From: Homalodisca vitripennis
Lineage: Eukaryota; Arthropoda; Insecta; Hemiptera; Cicadellidae
Direction of reading: 5' to 3'
DNA length: 64,000 nt
NCBI RefSeq assembly: GCF_021130785.1
Contig: NC_060214.1
Location: 46,437,001 to 46,501,000, forward strand
Shown here: piece after piece, positions 35,005-46,353 of the stretch
How the letters are laid out: each line of letters begins with the position of its first letter
How positions within the stretch are numbered: the first letter of the stretch is position 1
The notes under the pieces: generated by a model
The model's database searches: none
What the model saw: only the letters and a program-made list of their open reading frames with translations
Told to the model about the DNA's origin: nothing
Made by a program: the position numbers and the translations under genes

Positions 35005-36029
35005 ATAAAATTAAAACATTTTCAACACTTTTCAATTATACATCAAACAACCAGTTTGGCTCAAAATAACATGCAATAACAATAAATTATCGAGCAAGTT
35101 ACTAAGAACATAAGCCCGTTTAAGTAGGCTATTTTACGTTATTTTACTAAGATGTCTATTATTTATATTTTATTATTGATGTTACGAGTTGTATTATTTA
35201 TTTCCCAAATTAATTAAAATGTGTACTACTAAACAGATTTTTCCAGCAGCTATATTTATGTGTTGTATTTCTACGACACAACTGTGTCCAACAATATTAT
35301 ACATTATAATGTACTAAAACATAATACATTTTAATACATAATAATACATTTTATAAATCTACAAAGAATTATAAATTTATAAATATAATGGATCTAATGG
35401 TCAAGCCAATTCTAATGTAAATGGAGAATTCAATGTATCACTGGTATTTCTACATAACAATTTCAAAACCTAATGTAACCATGTTGTACGCAATCATACA
35501 AACATGTTTACGTGAATGTACATAGAAATGAACTATTCTTAGTCATATATTAAGGTATACTATACCATCAGGATATTTTGCCATACAATATAATTACAGA
35601 TTTTCATAACAGTTCTAAATAATCTAGTGTGTGTATTTTTTATGCTGTAATATTTGTACAAATTATTGTAACTTATTTATTTATAACTTACAAAATAAAG
35701 TAAACATGAACGTAGGTGGATCGCGATCAAGGATTATTAAAAAAACAAAAATATTGAATAAACCTTCTCAAGGAAAGTTTTAAGTCTGGACTTCTCGTTC
35801 ATCTTCTTGCTGTTTGTAAATTGTAAAATTACTAGTTTCCCAAGCTTTTACTCAGCCTTATTTAAGCAGAAGTGCATTTTGCCACGATAAGATAATAAAG
35901 TACTAGTCAATTGACTTTTCAATTTCTGAATAATACGAAATAACAAAATAGGAAAATAGCTTTTTTAAATATTTTGGACTGCGGATTTTCTCAATATATT
36001 CGTTAAAAATGCCCTTCAAAGACGCTGTT
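35005..36029. other. Non-coding AT-rich sequence
   Basis: Contiguous with 27572 before the LTR element inserted. Nothing recognisable. Confidence 0.4.
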
Positions 36030-37444
36030 TTAAGGGGACTGTTACCCAAAAAATTAATAATATAATAATTTTTTTTTTCCTTATTTTTCTTTGGAATGTA
36101 CTGATTTCATTGCAGTAATTAGATTTTTCCTATGATTATTATAAGTTGGTAAAAAAATATATTATTGAAACCCTTGCATGTAATTTTTCGACACTAACTG
36201 AACATCAGTCATGTTCCACTAGCTAACACTTTCATATATTTCATTGTTTTGCTGTATTTAACTTTTTATGTTGGCTATACTGTCTAGCATCTTTATTTCA
36301 GGTTACTATTATTGTTACTACTGTCAAAAGAGGATGGGAAAGCGGCTTTTAAAATTAAAATCTGTCTCGGGTAAAGTAAAAGTTGAGGATGGTAAGGGAT
36401 TAGGTGGGCAGGGTAGGCTAAGTGAGCCTAATATTCAAAAACTGCAGACCTATTATGGCCTGGCTATAAGGCGAAATGTGCAGAGTGTTGAAGAGATGAG
36501 AAAGGCAATATGGGCAGTGTACTTTCACACGATGTCATCAAATGATAAACCTACTCATGTAATGTATGACCATGATAAACATTTTCACATCCCTGAGTGT
36601 GTTATGAGTCTTATAAAATCCATATTCAAAGACCTTTCAGATACCAAACTGTTGGAGCGATGTTTGAAAGGGAAAAATCAAAACCAAATTGAGTCATTGA
36701 ATAGTGTTATTTGGTCCCTAATACCAAATAGAACTTTTGTAACTCTGCCTACCCTTAAATTTGGTGTTTACTCTGCAGTTTGTAGCTTTAGTGACGGATT
36801 TTCTAGTAAATTACAAGTTTTGAAAGCATTAAACCTACGTCCAGGGAAAAATTTTGTAAAAGCGATGAAGCGCCTAGAAATAGTGCGAGTGAAGGAAGCG
36901 GACAAGAAAGTTCAAGAACTAGAAAAGAAAATAAGGAACAAGAGAGCTTTGAAAATAAAACGCCTTGAAGACATGTTTACACAAAGTGAAGACCCAGATA
37001 ATCCATCCTACAGCTAAGGAAACTACTAGGCTATTGTAGTTAAGACATTTTCTTCGATTCTCGTAAGTTGGTTTTTTTATATTTAAGTAAGTCAGCCATA
37101 ATGTCATAAGTTTTCTCAGCCATTTATGAACTCACACCTCTCAAATTTTTACCACTTGTACTTTGTACTATAATCTAGGTCCTGACCAAAGGGTTTTACA
37201 AAATAAAAAGTAATTTCTTAGAAATAAAATATATTTTGTGATTTTTTTAGTTTTAAAAAGGTGAAATTTTTAAAATTATTTTTTTAATACTAAAAGATGA
37301 TAAATTGTAATTTTGGTTGGTCACGAACTATAAAAAGGTGTGCTTTTAAAGACAAAACAAAATCAAAGCTCTATCATGACTCATTATTTTAGAAACCTGC
37401 ATTAAGTTTATATGGACTAAGATAGGCGGTAACAGTCCCCTTAA
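36030..37444 (+). mobile_element. Deleted MULE-type DNA element with 17-bp TIRs
   Basis: The left end TTAAGGGGACTGTTACC (36030-36046) and the right end (37428-37444) are perfect inverted repeats of 17 bases. The enclosed 1.4 kb contains the C-terminal part of a Mutator-like transposase on the plus strand. The outer TTAA could instead be a 4-bp target duplication. No 8-9 bp duplication, which MULEs usually make, is visible. The first half of the transposase, including the LDGTW region, is absent. Confidence 0.7.
36268..37017 (+). CDS. MULE transposase, C-terminal fragment (open)
   Basis: 249 codons open from ATG 36268 to TAA 37015-37017. The homologous part starts near 36301, where TTTATTTCAG (AG at 36300-36301) could be a 3' splice site, with YYCQKRMGKRLLKLKSV. 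It continues GKGLGGQGRLSE, LQTYYGLAIRRNV (helix-rich), KAIWAVYFHTMSS, IFKDLSDTKLLERCLKGKNQNQIESLNSVIW and the C-terminal coiled-coil-like KEADKKVQELEKKIRNK. Compared with my knowledge of the family, about 20 residues containing the CPKGxxSWC stretch are missing before HIPECVM. It shares AIRRN and the DNPSY-type tail with the relic at 19.6-21.3 kb. An intact frame without a catalytic N-terminus suggests recent internal deletion; a domesticated gene is possible but unsupported. Confidence 0.75.
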   Translation: MLAILSSIFISGYYYCYYCQKRMGKRLLKLKSVSGKVKVEDGKGLGGQGRLSEPNIQKLQTYYGLAIRRNVQSVEEMRKAIWAVYFHTMSSNDKPTHVMYDHDKHFHIPECVMSLIKSIFKDLSDTKLLERCLKGKNQNQIESLNSVIWSLIPNRTFVTLPTLKFGVYSAVCSFSDGFSSKLQVLKALNLRPGKNFVKAMKRLEIVRVKEADKKVQELEKKIRNKRALKIKRLEDMFTQSEDPDNPSYS

Positions 37445-38855
37445 CTGAGGGGATTGAAATGTGAAGATATAATTTAATTGAATTCAGATAAGATATTACA
37501 GTAATTTTTGTGAAATATTCTATTGAGTTGTTTTGCTATACAATGTACGGCAGAAGTAATCGTAAGTCGCGTACCAGGCTTCGCCAAAGTTGCACGAAAA
37601 ATTTGAATTATACAGCTCCTGCCATTATTCAAACTTCCTACATGCAAAGAGGCAAGTATTAAACATATCAATTTGTGTCTCGCCCCCTAAATACTATGTA
37701 AAAATTAGGTTTTATGCCGAATTTAAGGTCTTCTGTGGTATATTCTTGGAATACGATATAAAAAGAAACATTGTTACGATTTTATATATTAAAAATGTCT
37801 AGCCTGTAAATAGGCTCTATTTGTTATTCGTTTGTCTACACATTTATAAGTTCTGCGAAAGTCTCCTTAGCATCATGACGTTACTCAAAAGACTACATTG
37901 AAAATATAAACGTTAAATGAATCACTCTATAAGTGACATTGTTATTACCTAGATAAATTAATTGGTCATTTGAGAAACGCCTCATGTTCAATTTTGGCCT
38001 AAATTGAGTTAAACCTACTATTTTTTAGGTGAAGGCAAAAAATATAAAATACGAAAAAAACAGCTCATCATCTCTTAATAACTACAGCAATTTTAAATTT
38101 AAAAATATTAACTCCTTTGAGTAATACCTCATCTCCTGGAAATATGTTGATTCTCAAATGACTTATAGAATGAAGCAGGTGGCAGCACTCTTTATTCTTA
38201 CTATATTCTAGACTAAAAAGCTGTAAATAATTTAACGGATGTGCTGTCCAGTTTCTTTTTTTTGTCGTTGTTAAACTATGTTTACAAGGAAAATTAATTC
38301 TAGTAGAAGTTACAGTAATAATTCTACACGATTAAAATATAAAAAATGGCGGAAGCAAGTCGAGTATAAGTGTGATAGTATAAAGATGTCCCGTGTAAAG
38401 AATGAAGAATGAAACACTAAACAGGAAGTGTTGCGGAACCAAAAGAACATGGGTTGAAATCAACTTAAACTCTACAACCCTTATCCTATGAAAATTTACG
38501 TGCATTGCCTCAGCTTTTAATGCTTTATAGGTAATAAGCTATGTTGATCAATGCCTCAATATAATGAGATTTAGATCTTTATGCACATATGGTAATGTAA
38601 ACTAGGAAAGGTTTAGTCTAGGAAAGTTGATCCGTATATCAAAAGATTGTAATATTTCTAGGTTTATATAAATTTGTCTTATTCGTAATGAAGTTTAGTT
38701 GTTTTATTTTCTGATAGAAGTATAACCGGAAGGTTACAGAGGACGAAGAAAATGTAAAATATACGAAATATACTAATACATATGTGGATGATATTAAACT
38801 GTTTTATAAGAAAAAATCCTTGTAAATTTATATCTACTATAAGAAAATAAAATCA
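37445..38855. other. Non-coding AT-rich sequence
   Basis: No gene or element supported. Confidence 0.4.
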
Positions 38856-38859
38856 TGTT

Positions 38860-39400
38860 TAAAACTTTTAGTATTTTAAAGTTTCATTTCATACCTGCCA
38901 ACATGAGGTTTTGCTATAAGACCAGCTGGGTTTTCTACCAAAAATCTATTCAAATTAAGATTTGTGACAATTTGGTAGCCAATAACGTCAGACAGAGTGT
39001 AACATACAAAATTTTTCAGCACAGGGAGAGAAAGACTTCGCTACCGTTGAATAATAACGCCAATTACAGATTATATGAGGTTAGGTATTTGATGCAATAA
39101 GGACAAGAACAAGAAGTAATCATTGGAATCCAACTGTTCTGAATGTATAAACATAATAGAAATGAGTTTACTATTCGCCTATGCTAAATGCTCATTTAAA
39201 TAACATAAATAAATAATGGAATCCGATTTAATATTTTAAGTAACTTCACTGCATCCATTAGGCTCTAACAGCAGTTACTGCTAGCCCGGATATTTAACAA
39301 CTAATAAATGAATTCATTTGTATGCATTTCATAGATGGAGCTGTCTCTTAACACTGTCTCTTAACCTATAACAATTTTGTATGTTTACAAAAATGGAAAG
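38860..39400. repeat. Diverged repeat (partner 62870-63270)
   Basis: Ordered matches: 39198-39235 with 63075-63115 (AACATAAATAAATAATGGAATC), 39260-39345 with 63130-63215 (GCAGTAACAGC-type and ATGCATT-CATAGATGG blocks), and 39070-39100 with 62950-62985 (TATATGAG-TTAGGTAT). Confidence 0.6.
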
Positions 39401-40938
39401 CTTAAACTATGTGGTGATTAAGTTTATTTATGTGTTTATACGTAAACTGTTTGTTTACAAATTGAATTGACAATTTTTATACACAGCTTTTGCACTATAA
39501 ATGTAAACCAGTTCTAAACTATAGGTTAATTAATTAAACATATAGATGTGCAGTCACTAAAAATATTTACACATTAAACTTATTTACTTCTGGGCTTTCA
39601 ATTAATATTTCGCTACTGAAGAGACTAGTGGGACGTATCCTGGATGGCTATTCAAAATAACAATATGCCTTTATACGTGACAGGGACCAGGAATGTGCAT
39701 GTAAACTTTCATTAGATTCGGTTTAATATTTTTCGCCTGAATGCAAACAATAATCAAAGTCTCTTCATATTTATTAAGGTATTAGGGTTTTTTTTAAATA
39801 TGAAGGCGCTTTAGAAAATGATTTTCGTATTAAAGTACTGATATTTATATATAACTAATATATGCAAACTAGTGAAATTAAATTTTAAGTATTATAAAAA
39901 TGTACTCCTTATACAAAAAGTCTGTGGATATTTATGCTATCAGGAGTTCGTGTCAACAAAATTTTTATATAGTGAAAATATAATCAAAAACAATAATGTA
40001 CTTTTCACTGCCTATATAATTAATGAAAATTCCATTTTAAAAGACCAAAACTCAAGTGTGAAGTAGTATATATCAGAGATACTACAGATATTCATGACAT
40101 ATTTACCAAGAACATGACAAAATGCCCTCGGAACTACTCAATCTCTGGGGAAATATTTATTCTATTTGAGAATTCCATAAGTATTGTACAACAATAAAGT
40201 AATTTGCACTGCCCATATACATTTTAGCCCATATATATGTATTTTAGTTGGTACAAATTAATCCTAAGAACTGCGAAACTCCTCTATGAGTTAATATATT
40301 GGGATCTTGCAGAAAAACCTGCGACATTTGCAAAACCAAACTTCTACGGAATATAAATCAATCCATTTGGAAGTATGTTTTAAATAGCTACTTTAGAGCA
40401 TAATGTGTATTTTTAAATATTTACTTCACTGATGAAGGGTTACTAAACGCAAAGCAACTCCCAGGGTGTAGTGGGGAGCGATTGAAATTGCCTTGCCGAT
40501 CACATTACTGCACAATCGATTCCGCATCTTGAATGGAGGTTTGTGTTTATTGGCTAATTATGTGCTTGTACAACTTCCGCACGCCTCTCTCAAGCGTACG
40601 TATGCATGTAGGTCATACTGATATGACAAATTACAAAATGCAAAGTGAGCCATTCCAAAGGTCAACTTAAATTTTAAATAATACTTTATTTTATAAGTTA
40701 CATCTTATAAAAATATAAATAATTTTCAAAAGCATTTATTTACCTAAAACTTTTATTTCTGAAACATAAAACCCGTCGGAATTTAAAGCATAGTACAGAA
40801 AAGCTTTTATAAGAACATTACACAATATTATATCCTCCAAGTTATGGATAGAAATTATATTTCAAAGGAGCATCTAGTTTTAAATACTCTTAATTTGCAA
40901 TTTATATGAATTATAGGGTTCTATGTGAAATTTTAAAA
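39401..40938. other. Non-coding sequence
   Basis: No gene supported. A slightly GC-richer stretch at 40440-40620 (GCAACTCCCAGGGTGTAGTG) has no visible partner in the window. Confidence 0.4.
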
Positions 40939-40946
40939 CTACTCAC

Positions 40947-41233
40947 CGCTGGTATAGGTTGATGACGTTGCATAGCAGTGAACCACAAAAGAGGACCATT
41001 GAATTTGGAATGGTGGTTCAGAATTGTAAGGATTTAATAAATCATACAACGTACACAAATTATGAATATGATGAAAGATGCCACAGTAACAGTTGTGCAT
41101 GAAAATGTGAGCTCCCGGCAACCCGCTGACAGACGTGTGCTTAACACCGACTGAGTCTATACACAGGTTACAATACAGTACTGCAGGCTTTGTCACGCTG
41201 GGCCCTTCACACAACACTCCGAGTACTGAATTA
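40947..41233 (-). CDS. Possible internal coding exon, unknown protein
   Basis: On the minus strand an open frame of about 95 codons, noticeably richer in G+C than its surroundings, ends in CCAGCG followed by a strong 5' splice site GTGAGT (40941-40946). It begins after candidate acceptors TTTCAG (AG 41234-41235) or ATTCAG (AG 41225-41226), whose pyrimidine tracts are weak; a stop lies just upstream in frame. The peptide has many Cys and His residues (CNLCIDSVGV, HNCYCGIFHHIHNLC). I do not recognise the family. No neighbouring exons are identified, so it may be chance or a relic. Confidence 0.3.
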
Positions 41234-42429
41234 CTGAAACCGGGTATGTTGGAATCTTAGTTTAGACAGTAACTCTGGTGAATTTGTAAATTATATAATT
41301 AGATACATTTCAACTAAGTTGGCTGAACGTTATTGAAGCTTTCAATCATATAAACCGTTACGGCTTTCTGTGGGTATAATAACTATATCCATGGAGGTTA
41401 CTATATTAACCTGAAACCTACAAAACCCCTATGAAATGCAAACAGTATTGAATATTTAATACATTTTTCACTAAAATATTAAAGTATGGCGTGCGCGTCA
41501 ACATTTTCAATACTCTTGTCTAATTAAAAGTCTAATATTTAAATCGAATCAGTAGTTTAAAGTTTACGACCTTAAAATTTAGTAACCTCATAGATAACAC
41601 GTAATTTGGCACATTCGAATCCATGTAATCATTGTTGTAGGTTCCGTTGGTTGTAAGTGGTTTATTATGGATGTTTAAAATAAAAGCCTATGAAACCTAA
41701 ATTTTGGAAGGAAAAGTTTTTGTGAATTATTAAAGGAATAAAAAAAGTTGAAAATATGTTTAAAATGTATACAAATATTTCCAAATTATTCCGTTTCAAA
41801 GAATTTTTTACAAAAATATTCCTGACTGTAAAATCCAATTTCATATATATAATACTGAATGATTACAATTTAATTAAATTAATACGAGTATTAAAACAAA
41901 GATAGTAGTGTTTCATATAAAGTATCCTTTCTCAAATATGCATATTGAATATTTCCTCATTATATGTATGATTTAATCATTTGTTAAGAAACGGCTTCAT
42001 TGTTTTTTAACGGTAAATGGCTTGATTTATATTTATATAAGAAATGCAGATCAAAAATACTGCCTAATGTTTGTTTTATTTGAATATATAAACTGTTTGC
42101 ATATGCCTAAATAAACCTAGGCCTTGGTAAGTTCATCAAGCCTAATCCAAGCAAACAAATATCGGCACATTCTGAAGAAGGATACATTCCTAGTGTTATT
42201 TTGGGATAAAAATATCAAATAAAAAATGTACTCTACATTCACTAGTCCAAGTTTAAAATTATTTTTAATCGTGACTTTATGTAATTATGATTAAGGCAGA
42301 ACAATTATGTAGGTATTGATATTTTCTACGTTATAACGCATCAGGGTGGTTCCATCACTGTTAATACTATCCCAATTGCGACGCTAGGAATGTATACAAG
42401 CGTATACACGTCACCACCAGACGATACCG

Positions 42430-44790
42430 CTTTTTCAAAATCCGCATGTGTTTGGAGCGAATGATAGGCATAGAACTCTTTAGTACGATGGAGAACGAAT
42501 AAGTAATTGGGTGTAAAATAGTGTGCCCGGTGGGGCTCCAAAGTATTGCAGACTCGTTTTCAACTGAATACAAATAACACCAATCAACGAGTTTGTTGTT
42601 TCATTTTCATAAATTTTTCAGGCGAAACTCTGATTAGTAACTCTATGCAAGAGAAACCTTACATATTTGGCACTGATTGAAAATCAGAGGACCACGAAAA
42701 GCCGCGGAATCTTTTGTGGACAAAATTTTTTAGGGTTAGTATTTTGTTGTATTTGTATAGTCTAGGATAATTTGTCTTTTACCAAGAATATGAAGCATGA
42801 GCACAAAACGGGTCCAATTCAGTGCCAAATATATGTTGGTGTTTGCTGAGCGTGAAATAAAAAACTGCCGCTATAAAGTTTATTAATATGGTTTACTGTT
42901 ATACTGATGGCGAGAGAAAAGAAGAGACCTGGATTCTGGCGTATCTGAAATTTGCAGGCGCTACTACTAGTATGTTGCCGCGCCTCGTTTCGTAATTCCA
43001 TTATTGTTTCACTGTTCCATTGCTAGGATAAACAATTCGCAGGGTTGGCTGTGGAGAGAAGCGCCTGAAATTACCGCGCGGCAACACACTAGTACACAGC
43101 TGTGCGCCGGCACGGGCCAGGTCTCTTCTTTTCTCTCGCCACCAATACTTGGGTTTTTCCAACTTGACCAACATTTGCAATTAATCATAAAACTAACGAT
43201 ATATTTAATTGATAATAACTAAGAAACGTAGTATAATTCAACACAATAATATGGTTTTATGATTCACAGAAAAAATATAAAGCTGGCAGTTCAGAGCAGT
43301 GATGTAAATAACAAAGTGTACTGTGCCCCAATGCATTTAAAAAGGTAGTGTTCACGCTAATATTTTACAAAAAAGTTATCTTGGCAACTAAAATAAGTGA
43401 ATTTTGATGTCATCATTAGCGTAATATTGTACAAAGTGAACAGCAAACACTCGTATTTCATGAATGTTTGGTAATGTTTGGTAACCATAATGTCGTTTTC
43501 CGCTGGATATATAACCGGAATGGAGGTATTTCGTTATGTTTTCATTGATGTTCAATAATGAACAATAAAAATATACCTCTTTAAAAAAAGTTGTTAAAAT
43601 ATTTATATACGATGTAATTACGATGTCATTTCCAATCATTTCCACTACGTTATGGTAATGAGTCTTTCGTATATATTACGTTTGTGATATAACTCTCACT
43701 TAGACAAGTTGATTAGTTTTACAGTCCGGGGAAATAACTTTCTGTTTCGTTTTTGTTTTCCTAAGTAATAACTCTCGAAATACTGCTCTGTCTACAGTTA
43801 GACTCAGTTTGTTTGCAAAGTGTAGGTATTCTTCAATTTTTCCGTTGCCATCATGTTTACCAATATGATTAGATCAAAAATATTGATTGACACTCAGCTG
43901 AACTCTATCAACTACCCACGTATTCCATGTAAATTTAATATCAATGAAGCAACGTGGAAGTTTGAATGAAATTAGTTTGTTCTTGGGGATATCTTTGTGA
44001 TAGTGAAACATATTGAGAGTGGACAGTAATTACTTAACCATAGATGGTACCTTCGTTTATATGGTTAACTCCATTCAAACAAATTTATGGTTAATATATG
44101 ACAACTTGCATACGATCATTGCTATGAAATGATGGTATAATAATTTTACAATAACTTTTGTGTATTTGTAAAAGTCTATCTATAAACATTGCACCATTAA
44201 GGGCTATTACTCTATTTAAAATTTAAAATAAAACTTAATCCCACTGTCCAATAAGGTTATAAAGCTTAAAATTAAATACAATACGTAATTTTTATACCTG
44301 AATTATGACTCCAGTGTATATTGAAAATTTAGAAACTGCCTGTTTAATACGTGTAATCTACTAATATTATAAGTCAAAAATTTTTACAATATGTACTTAG
44401 ATTTAAGTTTAATCATTTAATAACTCCAAATAATAAGTACTTTAGAGTCTAAATTTTTAAGCTTTACTTTCTTTTTAATATGAACTAAACAACTTAGTTT
44501 AGGCTCACACTATAACTACAGCGTGATAAGTTAAATTGTACTATCGAAATATTTTTAAGAAACTCGTTTGTTCAGGCAATATTGAATGTAAGACATTTAA
44601 GTAGACTACGTTTGATCTCGCCTTATTCAGGCAAAAAGATAATATGTACTACAAATAATAGATTAGAATGTAATATTCATGATGGTTATTGACCTACTTT
44701 TTAACTTGTCTTCCATGATCTATACATCAAGGCCAGTAAGAAGTAGTTAAAGTTTATGTCATAATAAACATAGGGAGGGAAGAAATCTTG
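42430..44790. repeat. Dispersed duplicated segment (partner 15836-18400)
   Basis: Direct partner of 15836-18400, about 26.6 kb downstream. It carries one extra element, the inverted repeat at 42.9-43.15 kb. Confidence 0.65.
42898..43148. mobile_element. Foldback/MITE-like inverted repeat
   Basis: The left arm (42898-42985) includes TGGCGAGAGAAAAGAAGAGA, then ACTAGTATGTTGCCGCGC. The right arm (43074-43148) is its reverse complement, with GCGCGGCAACACACTAGT and TCTCTTCTTTTCTCTCGCCA. About 90 bases of spacer lie between. It is GC-richer than its surroundings and not seen in the paralogous segment near 16 kb, consistent with insertion of a small foldback element. No coding capacity. Confidence 0.6.
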
Positions 44791-45299
44791 TTTACCGTAC
44801 TTGATTATATTGTTTGGTATCTGGTGATTTCACTAAAATAGGATAGGTTCAAATAATTCCTATCAATTATTAGAGCTTGTATATCCAGTATAATGAGATG
44901 TTTGTTTATTGAGTAGATTTTATAGAATATTCAAAATTACCAAGATACAAACAGGCCTTATCATAAAAATCGTCGCAGCTAGTTACCGAACCATGTGAAA
45001 CTATTGCCACACTTATGTAAGCTATATTACATATAGCTTACTAGTAAAACGTATATTCATTTTTAATGGAGCAATATTAATATCCTGGAAGCTGAATCCA
45101 ATGACATACTGTTTATAAAGAACCTTATTTGCACTTTAGAAGTGTTTAAAAATATTTATATTAAACTATTAAAAACTAGAGTCATTTATCACACAAACAC
45201 CGTTTTATGAAGCGAATATATACATATACTGAATTTAAAATCTAATATCTTGTGTTTTGGAACTTTCCCCCGTTTCTGTTCCTAAATCATACGTTTTAA

Positions 45300-45410
45300 A
45301 TGAAATGAAATGAAATGAAAAATGCCTTTATTTACAGAGGCGAAGTTAGGACTTAAAAGTCCTCTCTACCACTTAACCTCCAAAATTTTACACAGACAAT
45401 TAACAAATGT
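45300..45410 (-). mobile_element. 5'-truncated LINE 3' end
   Basis: On the minus strand the sequence runs AGGACTTTTAAGTCCTAACT, TTCGCCTCTGTAAATAAAGG and CATTTTTCATTTCATTTCAT, that is, a unique part, an AATAAA signal and a short-unit TTTCA tail. This is typical of dead-on-arrival copies of insect Jockey/RTE-like elements. No reverse transcriptase sequence remains. Confidence 0.55.
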
Positions 45411-45688
45411 TTAGGTAAGGTTATACATACTTAATCTTTAATTATTCCTTTAAGTTTTCGGAGAGGCCGACAAGGCAATGTGAAACAAACAATACAAATT
45501 TAAATATAGATCTTTAAAGTGGTTTTAATAACATATACTGCAAGAACGAAATCTTTATTGAACTACTGTAGATTTGATTTCTTAGCTATTATGTGTGAAT
45601 GTGAGTATACAAAATAGAATATCGATAACCGTCACGTACAGAGGAGTCAATACTGATATTATAGATGCAAAAAGATTGAAACAATGGT

Positions 45689-45895
45689 ATGTGGTGCAGG
45701 AATGGATTGGTCTGCAGCTTTACTATTATGGGCTTTGCAGGAGCTGTATTATATGGAAGCTTAGTACTTTCTTGTTCTTTGTATCGCACGATTTTTAAAT
45801 ATGACAGGTTTGCTGACGGACTAATCGAATTAAAAAAACGTGATTCAATGGTTGGAGCTATACTTGAATGCACAAGACTAAACAGTTATAAATAA
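45689..45895 (+). CDS. Short ORF with a membrane segment, unknown
   Basis: 68 codons from ATG 45689; an in-frame TGA lies 10-12 bases upstream. The N-terminal half is hydrophobic (VCSFTIMGFAGAVLYGSLVL), followed by a charged tail (DRFADGLIELKKRDSMVGAI). It lies in a stretch (about 45590-46350) that has no counterpart in the paralogous unit at 55.6 kb, so it came with an insertion. It may be an exon or retrocopy fragment. I do not recognise it, and chance cannot be excluded. Confidence 0.25.
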   Translation: MWCRNGLVCSFTIMGFAGAVLYGSLVLSCSLYRTIFKYDRFADGLIELKKRDSMVGAILECTRLNSYK

Positions 45896-46249
45896 TAAAA
45901 AAAATTGTGTGTATTGGAAAATGAAAAAGTTGATGCACGTAATCAAGGAATCAATTTGTTTTTAGGAAGGAATCGTTCTAGGTGAAAACAGTATTTATTC
46001 TTATATCATAGTTTCACCTTTCAAACAAAAAAGTGTCTTGCAGTTTTAAAATGAATTTCAGACTTTTTTTTCAAGTTTTTGGTTCTCAAATAAAGTTTTA
46101 CAAAAAAATATAATTTTGAATTGTTACATTTTCACACATAAAGTGATATGATCAAAATGCTTCTAAATTGATTCCTTTTTGTGTTATAATTTCTTGTGTG
46201 ACCAAACTAATGATAATTAAAAGTACTTACCGATAAGAATCTAAAATAA

Positions 46250-46353
46250 GGTAAGAAAATAAGCACCGCTGTATATCCGATTATGAGCGCTGGTGGTGTA
46301 TGGAGTTTGGGACGTAATACGGTAAGCTATTCTTAAACTGGCCCACCCTGTAA
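46250..46353 (-). other. Possible DNA-transposon end
   Basis: The minus strand begins TACAGGGTGGGCCAGTTTAA at 46353, a form common for ends of Tc1/mariner-type insect elements. No matching opposite end was found near 45.6 kb. Confidence 0.25.

Noticed and set aside
36030..37444. piggyBac element, because of TTAA at both ends
   Set aside because: The enclosed protein is clearly a Mutator-like transposase; TTAA may simply be the outer part of the inverted repeat.
42341..42573. Minus-strand frames of 66-68 codons
   Set aside because: Paralogous sequence near 15.85 kb has a stop and no preserved continuation, so there is no evidence of coding.
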